DNA of 64,000 nt, taken from contig NZ_SPQP01000013.1 of NCBI RefSeq assembly GCF_004571075.1, positions 29,658 to 93,657 of the forward strand, written 5' to 3'. Of this stretch, positions 46,390-54,993 are shown piece after piece. Position 1 is the stretch's first letter, and every line of letters begins with the position of its first letter. The translations under genes were made by a program, and so were the position numbers. The notes beneath the pieces are model-generated. The model searched no databases, had not been told where the DNA came from, and saw nothing but the letters and a program-made list of their open reading frames with translations. Source of the stretch: Blastococcus sp. TF02A-35. Lineage in GTDB: Bacteria > Actinomycetota > Actinomycetes > Mycobacteriales > Geodermatophilaceae.

Positions 46390-47145
46390 TCAGGCCCGCG
46401 CGAAGAGGTAGGCCGACACGGCGACGGCGAACAGCACGATCAGCACCCGCAGCGGGGCCACCGGGATGCGGGTCGCGATGCGCGCCCCCAGGAAGCCGCC
46501 GAGGAGGCTCGCGGGTGCGGCGACGGCGACGACCAGCCAGTCGATCGGGCCGAACAGCCCGAAGACGACGAGGGTGACGGTCGCGGTGACCGCCGACAGC
46601 GCCGACTTCAGCGCGTTCGCCAGCTTCAGCCGGTGCAGCCCGATGCCCAGGACGCCGACGAGGATGACGCCGAGCGCCCCGCCGAAGTAGCCGCCGTACA
46701 CGGTCGCCAGGAACAGCGCGACGTGCAGCCACACGGGGTCCCGCCGGGGGCCGCCGTCGGCCCGCGCGGTGATCCGCCGGGTGAGCAGCGGCTGCACCGC
46801 GATCAGCAGGCCCGCCAGGAGGACCAGCACCGGGACGACGACGTCGAAGGCCTCCGACGGGGTGGTCAGCAGCAGCACGCTGCCGGTGGCGCCGCCGGCG
46901 GCGGCGACCGCGCCGAGGCGCAGCAGCCGGCCGCGCTGCCCGGCGTACTCGTGCCGGAAGCCGGCGACGCCGCCGAGGTAGCCGGGCCACTGCGCCACGG
47001 AGTTGGTCACGTTCGCCGCCACCGTCGGGAGCCCGAGGGCAACCAGGGTGGGGAAGAGGACCAGCGACCCGCCCCCGGCGATGGAGTTGATGACGCCGGC
47101 CAGCAGGGACACCGCGGCCGCGACGACAAGATCAGCGGCGGACAC
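46390..47145 (-). CDS. TauE/SafE-family (TSUP) membrane exporter
   Basis: 251 residues with about eight transmembrane segments. The repeated TSUP motifs are INSIAGGGSLVLFPTL and GYFGGALGVILVGVLG. Members move sulfite, sulfoacetate or other anions. It ends three bases from the RNase H stop (convergent) and starts at GTG. Confidence 0.9.
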   Translation of the reverse strand: MSAADLVVAAAVSLLAGVINSIAGGGSLVLFPTLVALGLPTVAANVTNSVAQWPGYLGGVAGFRHEYAGQRGRLLRLGAVAAAGGATGSVLLLTTPSEAFDVVVPVLVLLAGLLIAVQPLLTRRITARADGGPRRDPVWLHVALFLATVYGGYFGGALGVILVGVLGIGLHRLKLANALKSALSAVTATVTLVVFGLFGPIDWLVVAVAAPASLLGGFLGARIATRIPVAPLRVLIVLFAVAVSAYLFARA

Positions 47146-47167
47146 CCGGCCAACCTACGGTGGCCCC

Positions 47168-47527
47168 ATGAGGAAGCCGGGCAAGGCGTCGATGCTGGCC
47201 GTGCTGCTGGGCGGGGGCGGAGTCCTGCACCTCGTGCGGCCCCGGATGTACGACTGGCTCGTGCCGCCGGAGCTGGGCGACCAGCGCACGTGGGTGCTCG
47301 CCTCCGGGGTCGCCGAGATCGGCACCGCGGCGCTGCTCGCCGTCCCGGCGACCCGCCGGCTCGGTGGCTGGTCGGCCGCGGGGCTGCTGCTGGCCTTCGT
47401 GCCGGCGCACCTGCACACCTTCCGCGTGATCCCGCGGAAGCCGCTGCCCATGGCGGTGGCCATCGGCCGTCTCCCGCTGCAGGTCCCGATGGTGACCGCG
47501 GCGCTCGACGTCGCCCGCGGGCGCTGA
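47168..47527 (+). CDS. Small DoxX-like membrane protein
   Basis: 119 residues with about four hydrophobic segments. GGGGVLHLVRPRMYDWLVPP and SGVAEIGTAALL follow the pattern of DoxX-like/MauE-type small membrane proteins, a family without one known function. It is divergent from the exporter and 20 bases before the PIG-L gene. Confidence 0.75.
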   Translation: MRKPGKASMLAVLLGGGGVLHLVRPRMYDWLVPPELGDQRTWVLASGVAEIGTAALLAVPATRRLGGWSAAGLLLAFVPAHLHTFRVIPRKPLPMAVAIGRLPLQVPMVTAALDVARGR

Positions 47528-47547
47528 CCGCGCGGCAGACTCACCCC

Positions 47548-48267
47548 ATGCCTCCCGCCCCCATGCCCGACGACTGGCAGCGCGCCCTGGTCGTCGCGGC
47601 CCACCCCGACGACATCGAGTACGGGATCGCCGCGGCCGTCGCGGTCTGGACGGCCGCCGGCAAGGAGGTCCGCTACCTGCTGGCCACCCGCGGGGAGGCG
47701 GGCATGGCGGGGGTCCCGCCCGCGGAGGCCGGGCCGCTGCGCGAGCAGGAGGAGCGGGCGTCGGCGGCGGTCGTGGGGGTGAGCGAGGTGGAGTTCCTCG
47801 ACCACCGGGACGGGGTCCTCGTGCCCGGTCCGCCGCTGCGCCGTGACCTGGCCGCGGCGATCCGGCGGCACCGGCCCGAGCTCGTCGTCACCGGCTACTT
47901 CGGGCCCACCTGGACGCCCCCGGGCGTCTCCCCGGCCTACCTCAACTCCGCCGACCACCAGGCGCTCGGGCAGAGCGTCCTGGACGCGGTCGCCGACGCC
48001 GGCAACGAGTGGATCTTCCCGGACCTCGCGGAGGAGCCGTGGCGGGGCGTGAAGTACATCGCGGTCAGCGCGCTGGTCGACCCGCCGCACGAGGTGGACG
48101 TCAGCGAGGCGGTCGAGCTCGCCGTGGCCTCGCTGGCCGAGCACCGCCGGTACCTGGAGCTGCTGTCGGACGACCCGGTGGAGGAGCAGGCCCGGCAGGT
48201 GGTGGACATGTCCACCCGGACCGAGGACGGGCGGCGCCGGGTGGGCTTCAGCCTCTACTGGGGCTGA
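47548..48267 (+). CDS. PIG-L family deacetylase
   Basis: 239 residues. The zinc-binding motif VVAAHPDDIEYG is near the N-terminus; the later SADHQALGQSVLDAV carries the third ligand His. Relatives include MshB and Mca of mycothiol metabolism, but the sequence does not say which amide is cleaved. The ATG at 47548 is preferred to one five codons in. Confidence 0.9.
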   Translation: MPPAPMPDDWQRALVVAAHPDDIEYGIAAAVAVWTAAGKEVRYLLATRGEAGMAGVPPAEAGPLREQEERASAAVVGVSEVEFLDHRDGVLVPGPPLRRDLAAAIRRHRPELVVTGYFGPTWTPPGVSPAYLNSADHQALGQSVLDAVADAGNEWIFPDLAEEPWRGVKYIAVSALVDPPHEVDVSEAVELAVASLAEHRRYLELLSDDPVEEQARQVVDMSTRTEDGRRRVGFSLYWG

Positions 48268-48271
48268 GCGG

Positions 48272-50548
48272 TCACCGGAGCTGGGGCACCTCGGCCGGGA
48301 AGGCGGCCAGCCACTCCTCGAGCTGGTCGGCCGGGAGCGGCCGGGAGTGCAGGTAGCCCTGGCTGAGGTCGCAGTCCAGCGAGCGCAGGTGGGTGAAGGT
48401 CCCGGGCGTCTCCACGCCCTCGGCGACCACCCGCAGCCCCAGCCGGTGGGCCAGCTCGACGGTGCTGGCCACGATCGCCGCCGTGCGCTCGTCGGTGAGC
48501 AGGTCCGCGGTGAAGGAGCGGTCGAGCTTGAGCTCGCCCACCGGCAGGTCGCGCAGGTAGGCCAGCGACGAGTAGCCGGTGCCGAAGTCGTCGATGCTGA
48601 CGCAGGCGCCGAGGTCGGCCAGGCTCCGGACGACGGCGATGCTGCGGTCGGGGTCGGTGAGCAGCACGCTCTCGGTCACCTCGAGGATCAGGTGGCCGGC
48701 GGGCAGGCCGTGCTCGGCCAGCAGCGCGGCGACGCGGCCGGGCAGCGTGATGTCGAGCAGGTTGCTCGCCGAGAGGTTGACCGACATCCGCAGGTCCAGG
48801 CCCCGCCGGTGCCAGTCCGCCGCCTGGGCGACGGCGCGGCCGAGGACGACCTCGGTCAGCTGGCCCATGAGGCCGTGGACCTCGGCCAGCGGCAGGAACT
48901 CGCCCGGGCCGAGCAGCCCCCGGACCGGGTGCTGCCAGCGGACCAGCGCCTCGACGCCGACCGAGCGGCCGGTGGCGACGTCCAGCTGCGGCTGGTGGTG
49001 CAGGACGAGCTGGTCCCCGGCGAGCGCCGCGCGCAGGTCCTCGACGAGGGCGAGGTTGCCGCTGCTTCCGGCGTGCCGGGAGCTGTCGTAGAGGGCCGCA
49101 CCGGAGGCGGTGCGCTTGGCGTCGTACATGGCGACGTCGGCCTCGCGCAGCAGCTCCGCCGGCGACACGTCGTCCTCGCCGCCGCCAGACACGGTCAGCC
49201 CGACGCTGGCCGAGGAGTGGATGACCATGCCCTCGATCGGGAAGGGCTCGGCCAGCCGCTGGTGGAGCCGGCGGCCGAGGCTCAGCGCGGCGTCGGCCAG
49301 CGGGGCGTCGGCGTCCATGGGGGCGAGGACGGCGAACTCGTCGCCGCCCAGCCGGGCGAGGACGTCGCCCGGGCGCAGCACGGTCTCCAGCCGGGCGGCC
49401 ACCTTGCGCAGGAGGTCGTCGCCGGCGGCGTGCCCGAGCGCGTCGTTGACCTCCTTGAACTTGTCCAGGTCGAGCAGGGCCAGGGCCAGCGGCGTCCCCG
49501 TGCGGCCCAGCTCCTCCACCCGGCGGAGCAGGGCGCGACGGTTGGCCAGCCCGGTCAGCTCGTCGGTGTGGGCCTCGCGCCGCGTGATGGCCAGGACCGC
49601 CAGCTCGCGGACGTTGACCAGCAGCCGGACGCCGGAGCCGGTGGCCGCCAGCGCCGCGCACCAGGCGGTCGCCCCGGTCACGCCGGCCTCGGAGGCGACC
49701 AGGAGCACGCCGGTGGAGGCGACGATGACGACGAAGGCGCCGATCGTGGACGCCGTCGGGTCGGCGGGCTGGGGCTCGGAGCGCCCCGGGCGGAGCACGG
49801 CGGCCAGCGCCAGGCAGACCACCGCGACCGGCTCGGTCACCCAGGCCCAGGTGTCCGGGCTCCCGCCGGCGAGCAGCACCGCGGTGCTGCCGGCCAGGGT
49901 GGCGCCGAACGAGGCGAGGACCAGCCACGTGCGGGGGTCGCGGCCCATGTCGCCCAGGAACGGCAGCGTGGCGACCGTGCCCAGGATGACGAACGACACG
50001 GCGAAGTGGGCGCCGACCGCCAGCGCCGTCGCCGCGGGGGCGGAGGCAAGCGGCCCGCCGCCGACCTGCGTGACGAGCTGGATGACGGCGACCACCGCGA
50101 GCACGGCGGAGGCGCCGTTGAGGGTGTCGTTGGGGTCGGCCAGGTTGCTGCTGAAGCGGTTCCAGCGGACCAGCCCGCCGTAGACCGGCGGGAAGGCGAG
50201 GACCGGCGCCCACAGGTTCGCCGCCGTCGCGAAGGGCTGGGCCGCCGGGACCAGGCCCAGCAGGGGGCCGAGCAGCGTCGACCCGGCGACCAGCACGGCG
50301 CCGGCGGCGATCCGCAGCCAGACGGGGCGCTCGTGCACGACCGCGCGGGCGCGCCACACGAGGAGCGCCAGCAGGGAGCCGTGCAGCACCAGGGTGAGCA
50401 GCACCCGCAGCGGCCCGGTGCCGGACGGGGAGGTCGCCTCCAGCCGGCCGGTGCCCACGAACAGGCCCGCCACGCCCGCCACGACGACGAGCGCCGTCGT
50501 GAGCACGGGCGCGCCGGGCAGCAGCCGGGCGCGCAGGGCAGCCTGCAT
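48272..50548 (-). CDS. Membrane GGDEF-EAL c-di-GMP protein
   Basis: 758 residues. About nine transmembrane helices (10-335) resembling a MASE-type sensor, then GGDEF (G401-F405) with I-site RPGD, then EAL (E533-A-L in GVEALVRWQHP) with VNLSASNLLD, LEVTESVLL, DDFGTGYSSL and AEGVET. Both active sites look complete, so it may make and degrade c-di-GMP. The ATG at 50548 is chosen because an earlier frame would run through the rnpB gene on the other strand. Confidence 0.9.
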   Translation of the reverse strand: MQAALRARLLPGAPVLTTALVVVAGVAGLFVGTGRLEATSPSGTGPLRVLLTLVLHGSLLALLVWRARAVVHERPVWLRIAAGAVLVAGSTLLGPLLGLVPAAQPFATAANLWAPVLAFPPVYGGLVRWNRFSSNLADPNDTLNGASAVLAVVAVIQLVTQVGGGPLASAPAATALAVGAHFAVSFVILGTVATLPFLGDMGRDPRTWLVLASFGATLAGSTAVLLAGGSPDTWAWVTEPVAVVCLALAAVLRPGRSEPQPADPTASTIGAFVVIVASTGVLLVASEAGVTGATAWCAALAATGSGVRLLVNVRELAVLAITRREAHTDELTGLANRRALLRRVEELGRTGTPLALALLDLDKFKEVNDALGHAAGDDLLRKVAARLETVLRPGDVLARLGGDEFAVLAPMDADAPLADAALSLGRRLHQRLAEPFPIEGMVIHSSASVGLTVSGGGEDDVSPAELLREADVAMYDAKRTASGAALYDSSRHAGSSGNLALVEDLRAALAGDQLVLHHQPQLDVATGRSVGVEALVRWQHPVRGLLGPGEFLPLAEVHGLMGQLTEVVLGRAVAQAADWHRRGLDLRMSVNLSASNLLDITLPGRVAALLAEHGLPAGHLILEVTESVLLTDPDRSIAVVRSLADLGACVSIDDFGTGYSSLAYLRDLPVGELKLDRSFTADLLTDERTAAIVASTVELAHRLGLRVVAEGVETPGTFTHLRSLDCDLSQGYLHSRPLPADQLEEWLAAFPAEVPQLR

Positions 50549-50635
50549 GGGGTGTTCATCGGCTCCGGCCGGGTACGGGTGAACCCGGGTGTGCCGGCCT
50601 CCCCCCAAGGGGGCAGGCCCTGGCTGGTCTCGGCA

Positions 50636-50641
50636 TAGACT
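50636..50641 (+). promoter_or_regulatory. Likely -10 box of rnpB
   Basis: TAGACT sits eight to ten bases before the first base of the RNase P stem P1, the expected distance for a mature 5' end at the transcription start. No good -35 hexamer was found. Confidence 0.5.
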
Positions 50642-50650
50642 GCCCGGCAC

Positions 50651-51073
50651 GACGGACGAGTCGGCTGGGCGGTCGCGTCGGCGGGGGAGACCTCGCCGCC
50701 GAGGAACGTCCGGGCTCCACAGGGCAGGGTGGTCGTTAACGGCGACCCGGGGTGACCCGCGGGACAGTGCCACAGAGAACAGACCGCCGGCGGTGCTGCT
50801 TCGGCAGGGCGGCCGGTAAGGGTGAAACGGTGGTGTAAGAGACCACCGCGCACCGGGTGACCGGTGTGGCTCGGTAAACCCCACCCGGAGCTAGATCAAG
50901 AAGGGACGACGGTTCGCCGTCGTCCTGCGCAGGCGTTCGAGGGCGGCCCGCCCGAGCCTGCGGGTAGATCGCTCGAGCCTGCCGGCAACGGCAGGCCTAG
51001 ATGGATGACCGCCCATCGGGAGGCCGCAAGGCGCCCGTGGACAGAACCCGGCGTACAGGCCGACTCGTCCGTC
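50651..51073 (+). ncRNA. rnpB: RNase P RNA (class A)
   Basis: About 420 nt. P1 pairs 50651-50665 with 51059-51073 perfectly. Conserved core blocks appear in order: GAGGAACGTCCGGGCTCC, CACAGGGCAGGGTGGTCG, CAGTGCCACAGAGAACAGAC, GGTAAGGGTGAAACGGTGG, GAGACCACCGC, the AGATCAAGAAGG block, GTAGATCGCTCGAG, CTAGATGGATGACCGCC and ACAGAACCCGGCGTACAGGC. The RNA processes the 5' ends of tRNA precursors. It is convergent with flagellin at 18 bases and divergent from the GGDEF-EAL gene. Confidence 0.97.
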
Positions 51074-51091
51074 GTCCTCCTCAGCCGCGGC

Positions 51092-52285
51092 TCAGTTCAG
51101 CAGCCGCAGGATGCCCTGGGGCGACTGGTTGGCCTGGGCGAGCATGGCGGTCGCGGCCTGGGAGAGGACCTGGCTGCGGGTGAAGCGGACCATCTCCTCG
51201 GCCATGTCGGTGTCGCGGATGCGGGACAGCGACGCCGACGAGTTCTCCGCGGCCACCGCCAGCGACGCCGCAGTGTGCGCGAGCCGGTTCTCGCTCGCTC
51301 CCAGCCCGGCCCGGACCGTGGAGACGTGGCGGATGGCGAGGTCGATGGCGCCCAGCCCGTGGCCGAGGGAGTAGCGCAGGCTGAGCCGCGTGGCGTCGGC
51401 GACGGTCGAGCCCGCACCGGGGTTGGCGCCGGTGAGCAGCAGCTGGCCGGAGGTCGCGACGACCGGCATGCCGGTCGTGCCCAGCGCCGCGCGCGCCGCC
51501 TGGTTGATGGTGTCGATGTAGTCCTGGGCGGTCACGTCGCCGGTGTAGTCGACGCTGTCGAGGTCGAAGACCCGTCCGTTGTAGGAGATCGTCCCGGTGA
51601 GCCGGGCGTAGGAGTCCTCGAGCACGCCGGGCGTGATGAAGTCGCCGGAGAACGACATGCGCGACGACGTCGCCGTGCCCTCCTCGTCGGACACCGCGCG
51701 CGTCACGGTCGGCGGGGGAGGGGGCAGGCGCTCGGAGTTGGCGGACACCGCGATGTGCGCGACGCCGAGCTCCTCGGCGCTCATCCCGTCGCCCGGCCCG
51801 CCGATGGCGACGGTGAGCGTCTCGTCGGCCCGGGCGCCGACCTGGAGGGTGCCGCGGTAGTGGCCGTCGAGCAGCTTGATGCCGTTGAAGGACGTCGTCG
51901 CCGCGATGCGGTCCAGCGCCTCCTTGACCTCCTCGAGCTCGACCTGGACGGCGTCCTTGGCCGTCGGGCCCATGGCGCCGTCGTTGACCCCCTGGACCAC
52001 GAGGTCGCGCATGCGCTGGAGCAGCGCCGTCGTCTCGGTCAGCGCACCCTCCGCGGTGCGGATCAGGTTGATGCCGTCCTGGGTGTTGCGCAGCGCCTGG
52101 TCCAGCCCCCCGACCTGGGAGCGCAGGCCCTCGGAGATGCCGAGCCCCGCCGCGTCGTCGGCCGCACGGTTGATGCGGATCCCGGAGGAGAGCCGCTCGA
52201 GCGCGAGCGTCCCAGCGCCGTCGTTGCGGAGGAGGGAGCGGTGCGCGTTGATCGCCGCGACGTTGCTGACGACGCGCAACGTCAA
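51092..52285 (-). CDS. Flagellin
   Basis: 397 residues starting at TTG with GGAGGCGGAG just upstream. The N-terminal D0/D1 signature (NVAAINAHRSLLRND, LERLSSGIRINRAADDAAGL) and C-terminal D1/D0 (RDTDMAEEMVRFTRSQVLSQ, ANQSPQGILRLLN) are complete. The middle (about 150-300) is a small variable domain with a PPPPP linker at about 188. No other flagellar gene is in the window. The neighbours are rnpB and a Tad pilus operon. Confidence 0.95.
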   Translation of the reverse strand: MTLRVVSNVAAINAHRSLLRNDGAGTLALERLSSGIRINRAADDAAGLGISEGLRSQVGGLDQALRNTQDGINLIRTAEGALTETTALLQRMRDLVVQGVNDGAMGPTAKDAVQVELEEVKEALDRIAATTSFNGIKLLDGHYRGTLQVGARADETLTVAIGGPGDGMSAEELGVAHIAVSANSERLPPPPPTVTRAVSDEEGTATSSRMSFSGDFITPGVLEDSYARLTGTISYNGRVFDLDSVDYTGDVTAQDYIDTINQAARAALGTTGMPVVATSGQLLLTGANPGAGSTVADATRLSLRYSLGHGLGAIDLAIRHVSTVRAGLGASENRLAHTAASLAVAAENSSASLSRIRDTDMAEEMVRFTRSQVLSQAATAMLAQANQSPQGILRLLN

Positions 52286-52479
52286 CTCCGCCTCCGTGGG
52301 TCCCCGCAGCCCGTCGCGTCCGTGCGACAGGTCTCGTGGTGGTCAACGGCCGCCGGGCGCCCGTCCTCCACTCGAAAGCGAGGCCGATCCGTCCGGCGTC
52401 GACGACGCGTCCGGCTCCCGGGGGCGGGGACCCGGCTGTGCGAGGGTGGCGGGGTGACCACCGGACCCCTGCCGCTGCC

Positions 52480-53136
52480 GTGACCGGCGCGCTGGTCGCC
52501 GCGGCGGCGGTCCTGGGGCTGGGCGTGGGCGCGGCGGCCAACCGGGCCGCCGGCTCCTTCCCGTGGGACGGGACCGGGCAGCGGTCCGGTCCGGCGGTCC
52601 GCCGCCCGCTGCTCGAGCTGGCGACGGCGCTGCTCTTCGGGGCGACGGCGCTCCGCTTCGGCTCCGTCTGGGAGCTCCCGGCGTTCCTCGTGGTCGCGGG
52701 GGCCGGTGTCCTGCTGGCGGTCGTCGACCTGCGGCACAGGCTGCTGCCCGACCGGGTGGTCCTGCCGAGCCTCGCCGCCGCGGCCGCGCTGCTCCTCCTG
52801 GCGGCCGCGGTCGAGGGCTCGTGGGACCAGCTGCTGCGCTCGGCCCTCGGCGCGGTGGTGCTGTTCGCCGTCTACCTGGCGATGGCGCTGGTGTCGCCCG
52901 GCGCGATGGGGATGGGTGACGTGAAGCTGGCCGCCCTGCTCGGCCTCGCCCTGGGCTGGCTGGGCTGGGCCGCGGTGCTGCTCGGTGCCTTCGCCGGCTT
53001 CGTGGTGCAGGCCGTCCTGGCCCTCGGGCTGCTCGCCGCCCGCCGCATCACCCTGCGCGGGGAGCTGCCCTTCGGCCCGGCGATGCTGCTCGGGGCGGCC
53101 GCCGTGATCGGCTGGGCAGCCACGCTCCCCACCTAA
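52480..53136 (+). CDS. A24 prepilin peptidase (CpaA/TadV-like)
   Basis: 218 residues with about six hydrophobic segments. The two catalytic aspartates are D83 (VVDLRHRLLP) and D147 (GMGDVKLA, the GxGD motif). It lacks the N-terminal methylase domain of PilD, as CpaA/TadV enzymes do. It should process the Flp pilin encoded next. The GTG at 52480 is chosen because the first membrane helix starts there. Confidence 0.88.
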   Translation: MTGALVAAAAVLGLGVGAAANRAAGSFPWDGTGQRSGPAVRRPLLELATALLFGATALRFGSVWELPAFLVVAGAGVLLAVVDLRHRLLPDRVVLPSLAAAAALLLLAAAVEGSWDQLLRSALGAVVLFAVYLAMALVSPGAMGMGDVKLAALLGLALGWLGWAAVLLGAFAGFVVQAVLALGLLAARRITLRGELPFGPAMLLGAAAVIGWAATLPT

Positions 53137-53317
53137 ATCCGGCTACGCAGCGTCACCAGACGCTACGTCGCGTACTGCCAACGGTGGGCCTGTGTCCGTG
53201 GACCGGGTGAAGAACGCTCAAGCGGCGAACCGCGGCGCACGACAACTCCCCCAACAGCCGCAAGGCCGGGTCACCCGACCCGTACCGGACGGCCGACACC
53301 TCAGGGAGCAACCCCGC

Positions 53318-53563
53318 ATGCTGAACCCCTTCACCGCCCTGACCACCTTCGTCGCCTTCGCGCAGGACCGTCTGCGCAACGAGGAGAAGGGCGCGACCGC
53401 CGTCGAGTACGGCCTCATGGTCGGGCTGATCGCCGTCGCCATCATCTTCGCCGTCACCACCCTCGGCGACGAGCTCGCCGGCCTCTTCGACGGCATCGGC
53501 ACCGAGCTGGGCGAGGTCCCCGTCGGGGGCGCCGGCGCCGGCACCGGCACCACCGGCGGCTGA
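53318..53563 (+). CDS. flp: Flp-type type IVb pilin
   Basis: 81 residues. A basic leader ends NEEKG, with cleavage expected after G25; E30 is the conserved +5 glutamate and the hydrophobic helix is YGLMVGLIAVAIIFAV. The C-terminus is a short Gly/Thr tail. The ATG has AGGGAG upstream. It should polymerise into the Tad pilus and needs the peptidase before it. Confidence 0.93.
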   Translation: MLNPFTALTTFVAFAQDRLRNEEKGATAVEYGLMVGLIAVAIIFAVTTLGDELAGLFDGIGTELGEVPVGGAGAGTGTTGG

Positions 53564-53591
53564 CCCACACCTGATCCGGTCGCGGCTGTGA

Positions 53592-53627
53592 CGGCGCAGC
53601 GGCCCCCGCCCGGGGGCCGCTGCGCCG
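53592..53627 (+). terminator. Hairpin after the pilin gene
   Basis: A perfect 17-bp GC-rich stem (53592-53608 with 53611-53627) with a very short loop, in the gap between flp and the TadE gene. Probably a partial terminator or transcript-stabilising structure that lets pilin be made in excess. Confidence 0.65.
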
Positions 53628-53646
53628 CTGCACGAGGAGGGAGGTG

Positions 53647-54045
53647 GTGACGGGGATGTGGTCCCGGCTGCGTGACGAGCGCGGCGCGAGCGCGGTGGAG
53701 TTCGCCTTCGTCGTCCCGCTGCTGCTCCTCCTGGTTCTCGGCATCGCCGAGTTCGGCCGCGCCTTCCAGGTGCAGGGCACCATCTCCGCCGCTGCCCGCG
53801 AGGGCGTCCGGACCATGGCCCTGCAGGACGACAGGGCAGCCGCCCGCGCCGCGGTGCGCAACGCCGCCGGCACGTTGGACCCCGCGATCACCGACCTGCA
53901 GATCGCCATCCCGCAGACCTGCGCCGGCCGGCCCGTCGGCAGCAGCGTCGAGCTGACCATCACCTACGAGATGCCCTTCCTGACCGACTTCTTCGGGACG
54001 GGCCTGGAGCTGACCGGAAGGGGGGTCATGCGATGCAACGGATGA
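53647..54045 (+). CDS. TadE-family minor pseudopilin
   Basis: 132 residues. The N-terminal DERGASAVEFAFVVPLLLLL is the TadE signature, with a prepilin-like G|A cleavage and the Glu at +5; SAAAREGVRTMALQ follows. GTG at 53647 is six bases after AGGAGG; GTG 53644 and ATG 53656 are alternatives. Secreted minor component of the Tad pilus. It overlaps the next gene by 13 bases. Confidence 0.88.
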   Translation: MTGMWSRLRDERGASAVEFAFVVPLLLLLVLGIAEFGRAFQVQGTISAAAREGVRTMALQDDRAAARAAVRNAAGTLDPAITDLQIAIPQTCAGRPVGSSVELTITYEMPFLTDFFGTGLELTGRGVMRCNG

Positions 54046-54983
54046 CCACCCGGCTGCGCCGGCGGCTCGCTCGCGAGGAGGGCGCCTCGGCCGCCGTCGT
54101 CGCCCTCCTCCTCGTCCCGCTGCTCGGCTTCGCCGCGATCGCCGTCGACGTCGGCGCGCTGTACGCCGAGCGCGCCCGCCTCCAGGTGGGCGCCGACGCC
54201 GCCGCCCTCGCGGTCGCGCAGGACTGCGCGCGGGGCAACTGCGGCGACATGCTCGCCACGGCCCGCGCGCTGCTGGACGCCAACGACCCCGAGGGCACGG
54301 CCGGCCAGCCGGTGCTCAGCACGAACCCGCTGAGCGTCACGGTCACCGGCAGCACGCCCAAGGAGCACTGGTTCGCGCCGGTCATCGGGCACGACGCCAC
54401 CGGCGTCTCGGCCACCGCGACCGTCGGCTGGGGCTCGCCCAGCGGCGGTACGGCGCTGCTGCCGCTGATCTTCTCCTACTGCGAGTTCACCCACCAGGTC
54501 GGTGGCCCCTCGGTGACGACCGAGCAGTACGTCGGCCTGCCGAAGAAGACCGAGACCCCGTGCGACTCGCCGAAGTCCGGGAACCCCATCCCCGGCAGCT
54601 TCGGCTGGCTCACCGCCGACCCCGGGACCTGCCACGCCACCAGCCGCATCGACGGCTGGTTCCTCGCCGAGACCGGCAACAACCCGTCCAAGGGCTGCGA
54701 GGTCGCCGACCTCACGGCGATGCGCAACCAGACGGTGCTCCTCCCGCTCTACGACGCCGTGCGCGGCACCGGCTCCGGGGGCGAGTACCACGTCTACGGC
54801 TACGCCGCGTTCAGGATCAGCGGCTACTTCTTCGGGGGCCAGTACTCGTGGAACCCGCCCTGCAAGGGCTCCGACCGCTGCCTGAGCGGCTACTTCACCC
54901 GGTTCGTCGAGCTCTCCGACGCCTGGGACTACAGCCCTGACGCGCCCAGCCTCGGCGCGTCCGTCCTCCGACTGATCCGATAG
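54033..54983 (+). CDS. TadG-like pilus-assembly protein
   Basis: 316 residues. REEGASAAVVALLLVPLLGFAAIAVDVG is the TadG/RcpC-type anchor (core GFAAIAVDVGALYAERARLQ), after which the bulk of the protein lies outside the membrane. The outer part has eight cysteines in spaced pairs, compatible with disulfides, and a Tyr/Gly-rich end. It has no von Willebrand domain that I can see, unlike longer TadG proteins. Confidence 0.82.
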   Translation: MQRMTTRLRRRLAREEGASAAVVALLLVPLLGFAAIAVDVGALYAERARLQVGADAAALAVAQDCARGNCGDMLATARALLDANDPEGTAGQPVLSTNPLSVTVTGSTPKEHWFAPVIGHDATGVSATATVGWGSPSGGTALLPLIFSYCEFTHQVGGPSVTTEQYVGLPKKTETPCDSPKSGNPIPGSFGWLTADPGTCHATSRIDGWFLAETGNNPSKGCEVADLTAMRNQTVLLPLYDAVRGTGSGGEYHVYGYAAFRISGYFFGGQYSWNPPCKGSDRCLSGYFTRFVELSDAWDYSPDAPSLGASVLRLIR

Positions 54984-54993
54984 GGGGCCGACA

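Noticed and set aside
53152..53167. Short hairpin AGCGTC-ACCA-GACGCT after the prepilin peptidase
   Set aside because: Six-base arms are too weak to call a terminator in this composition.
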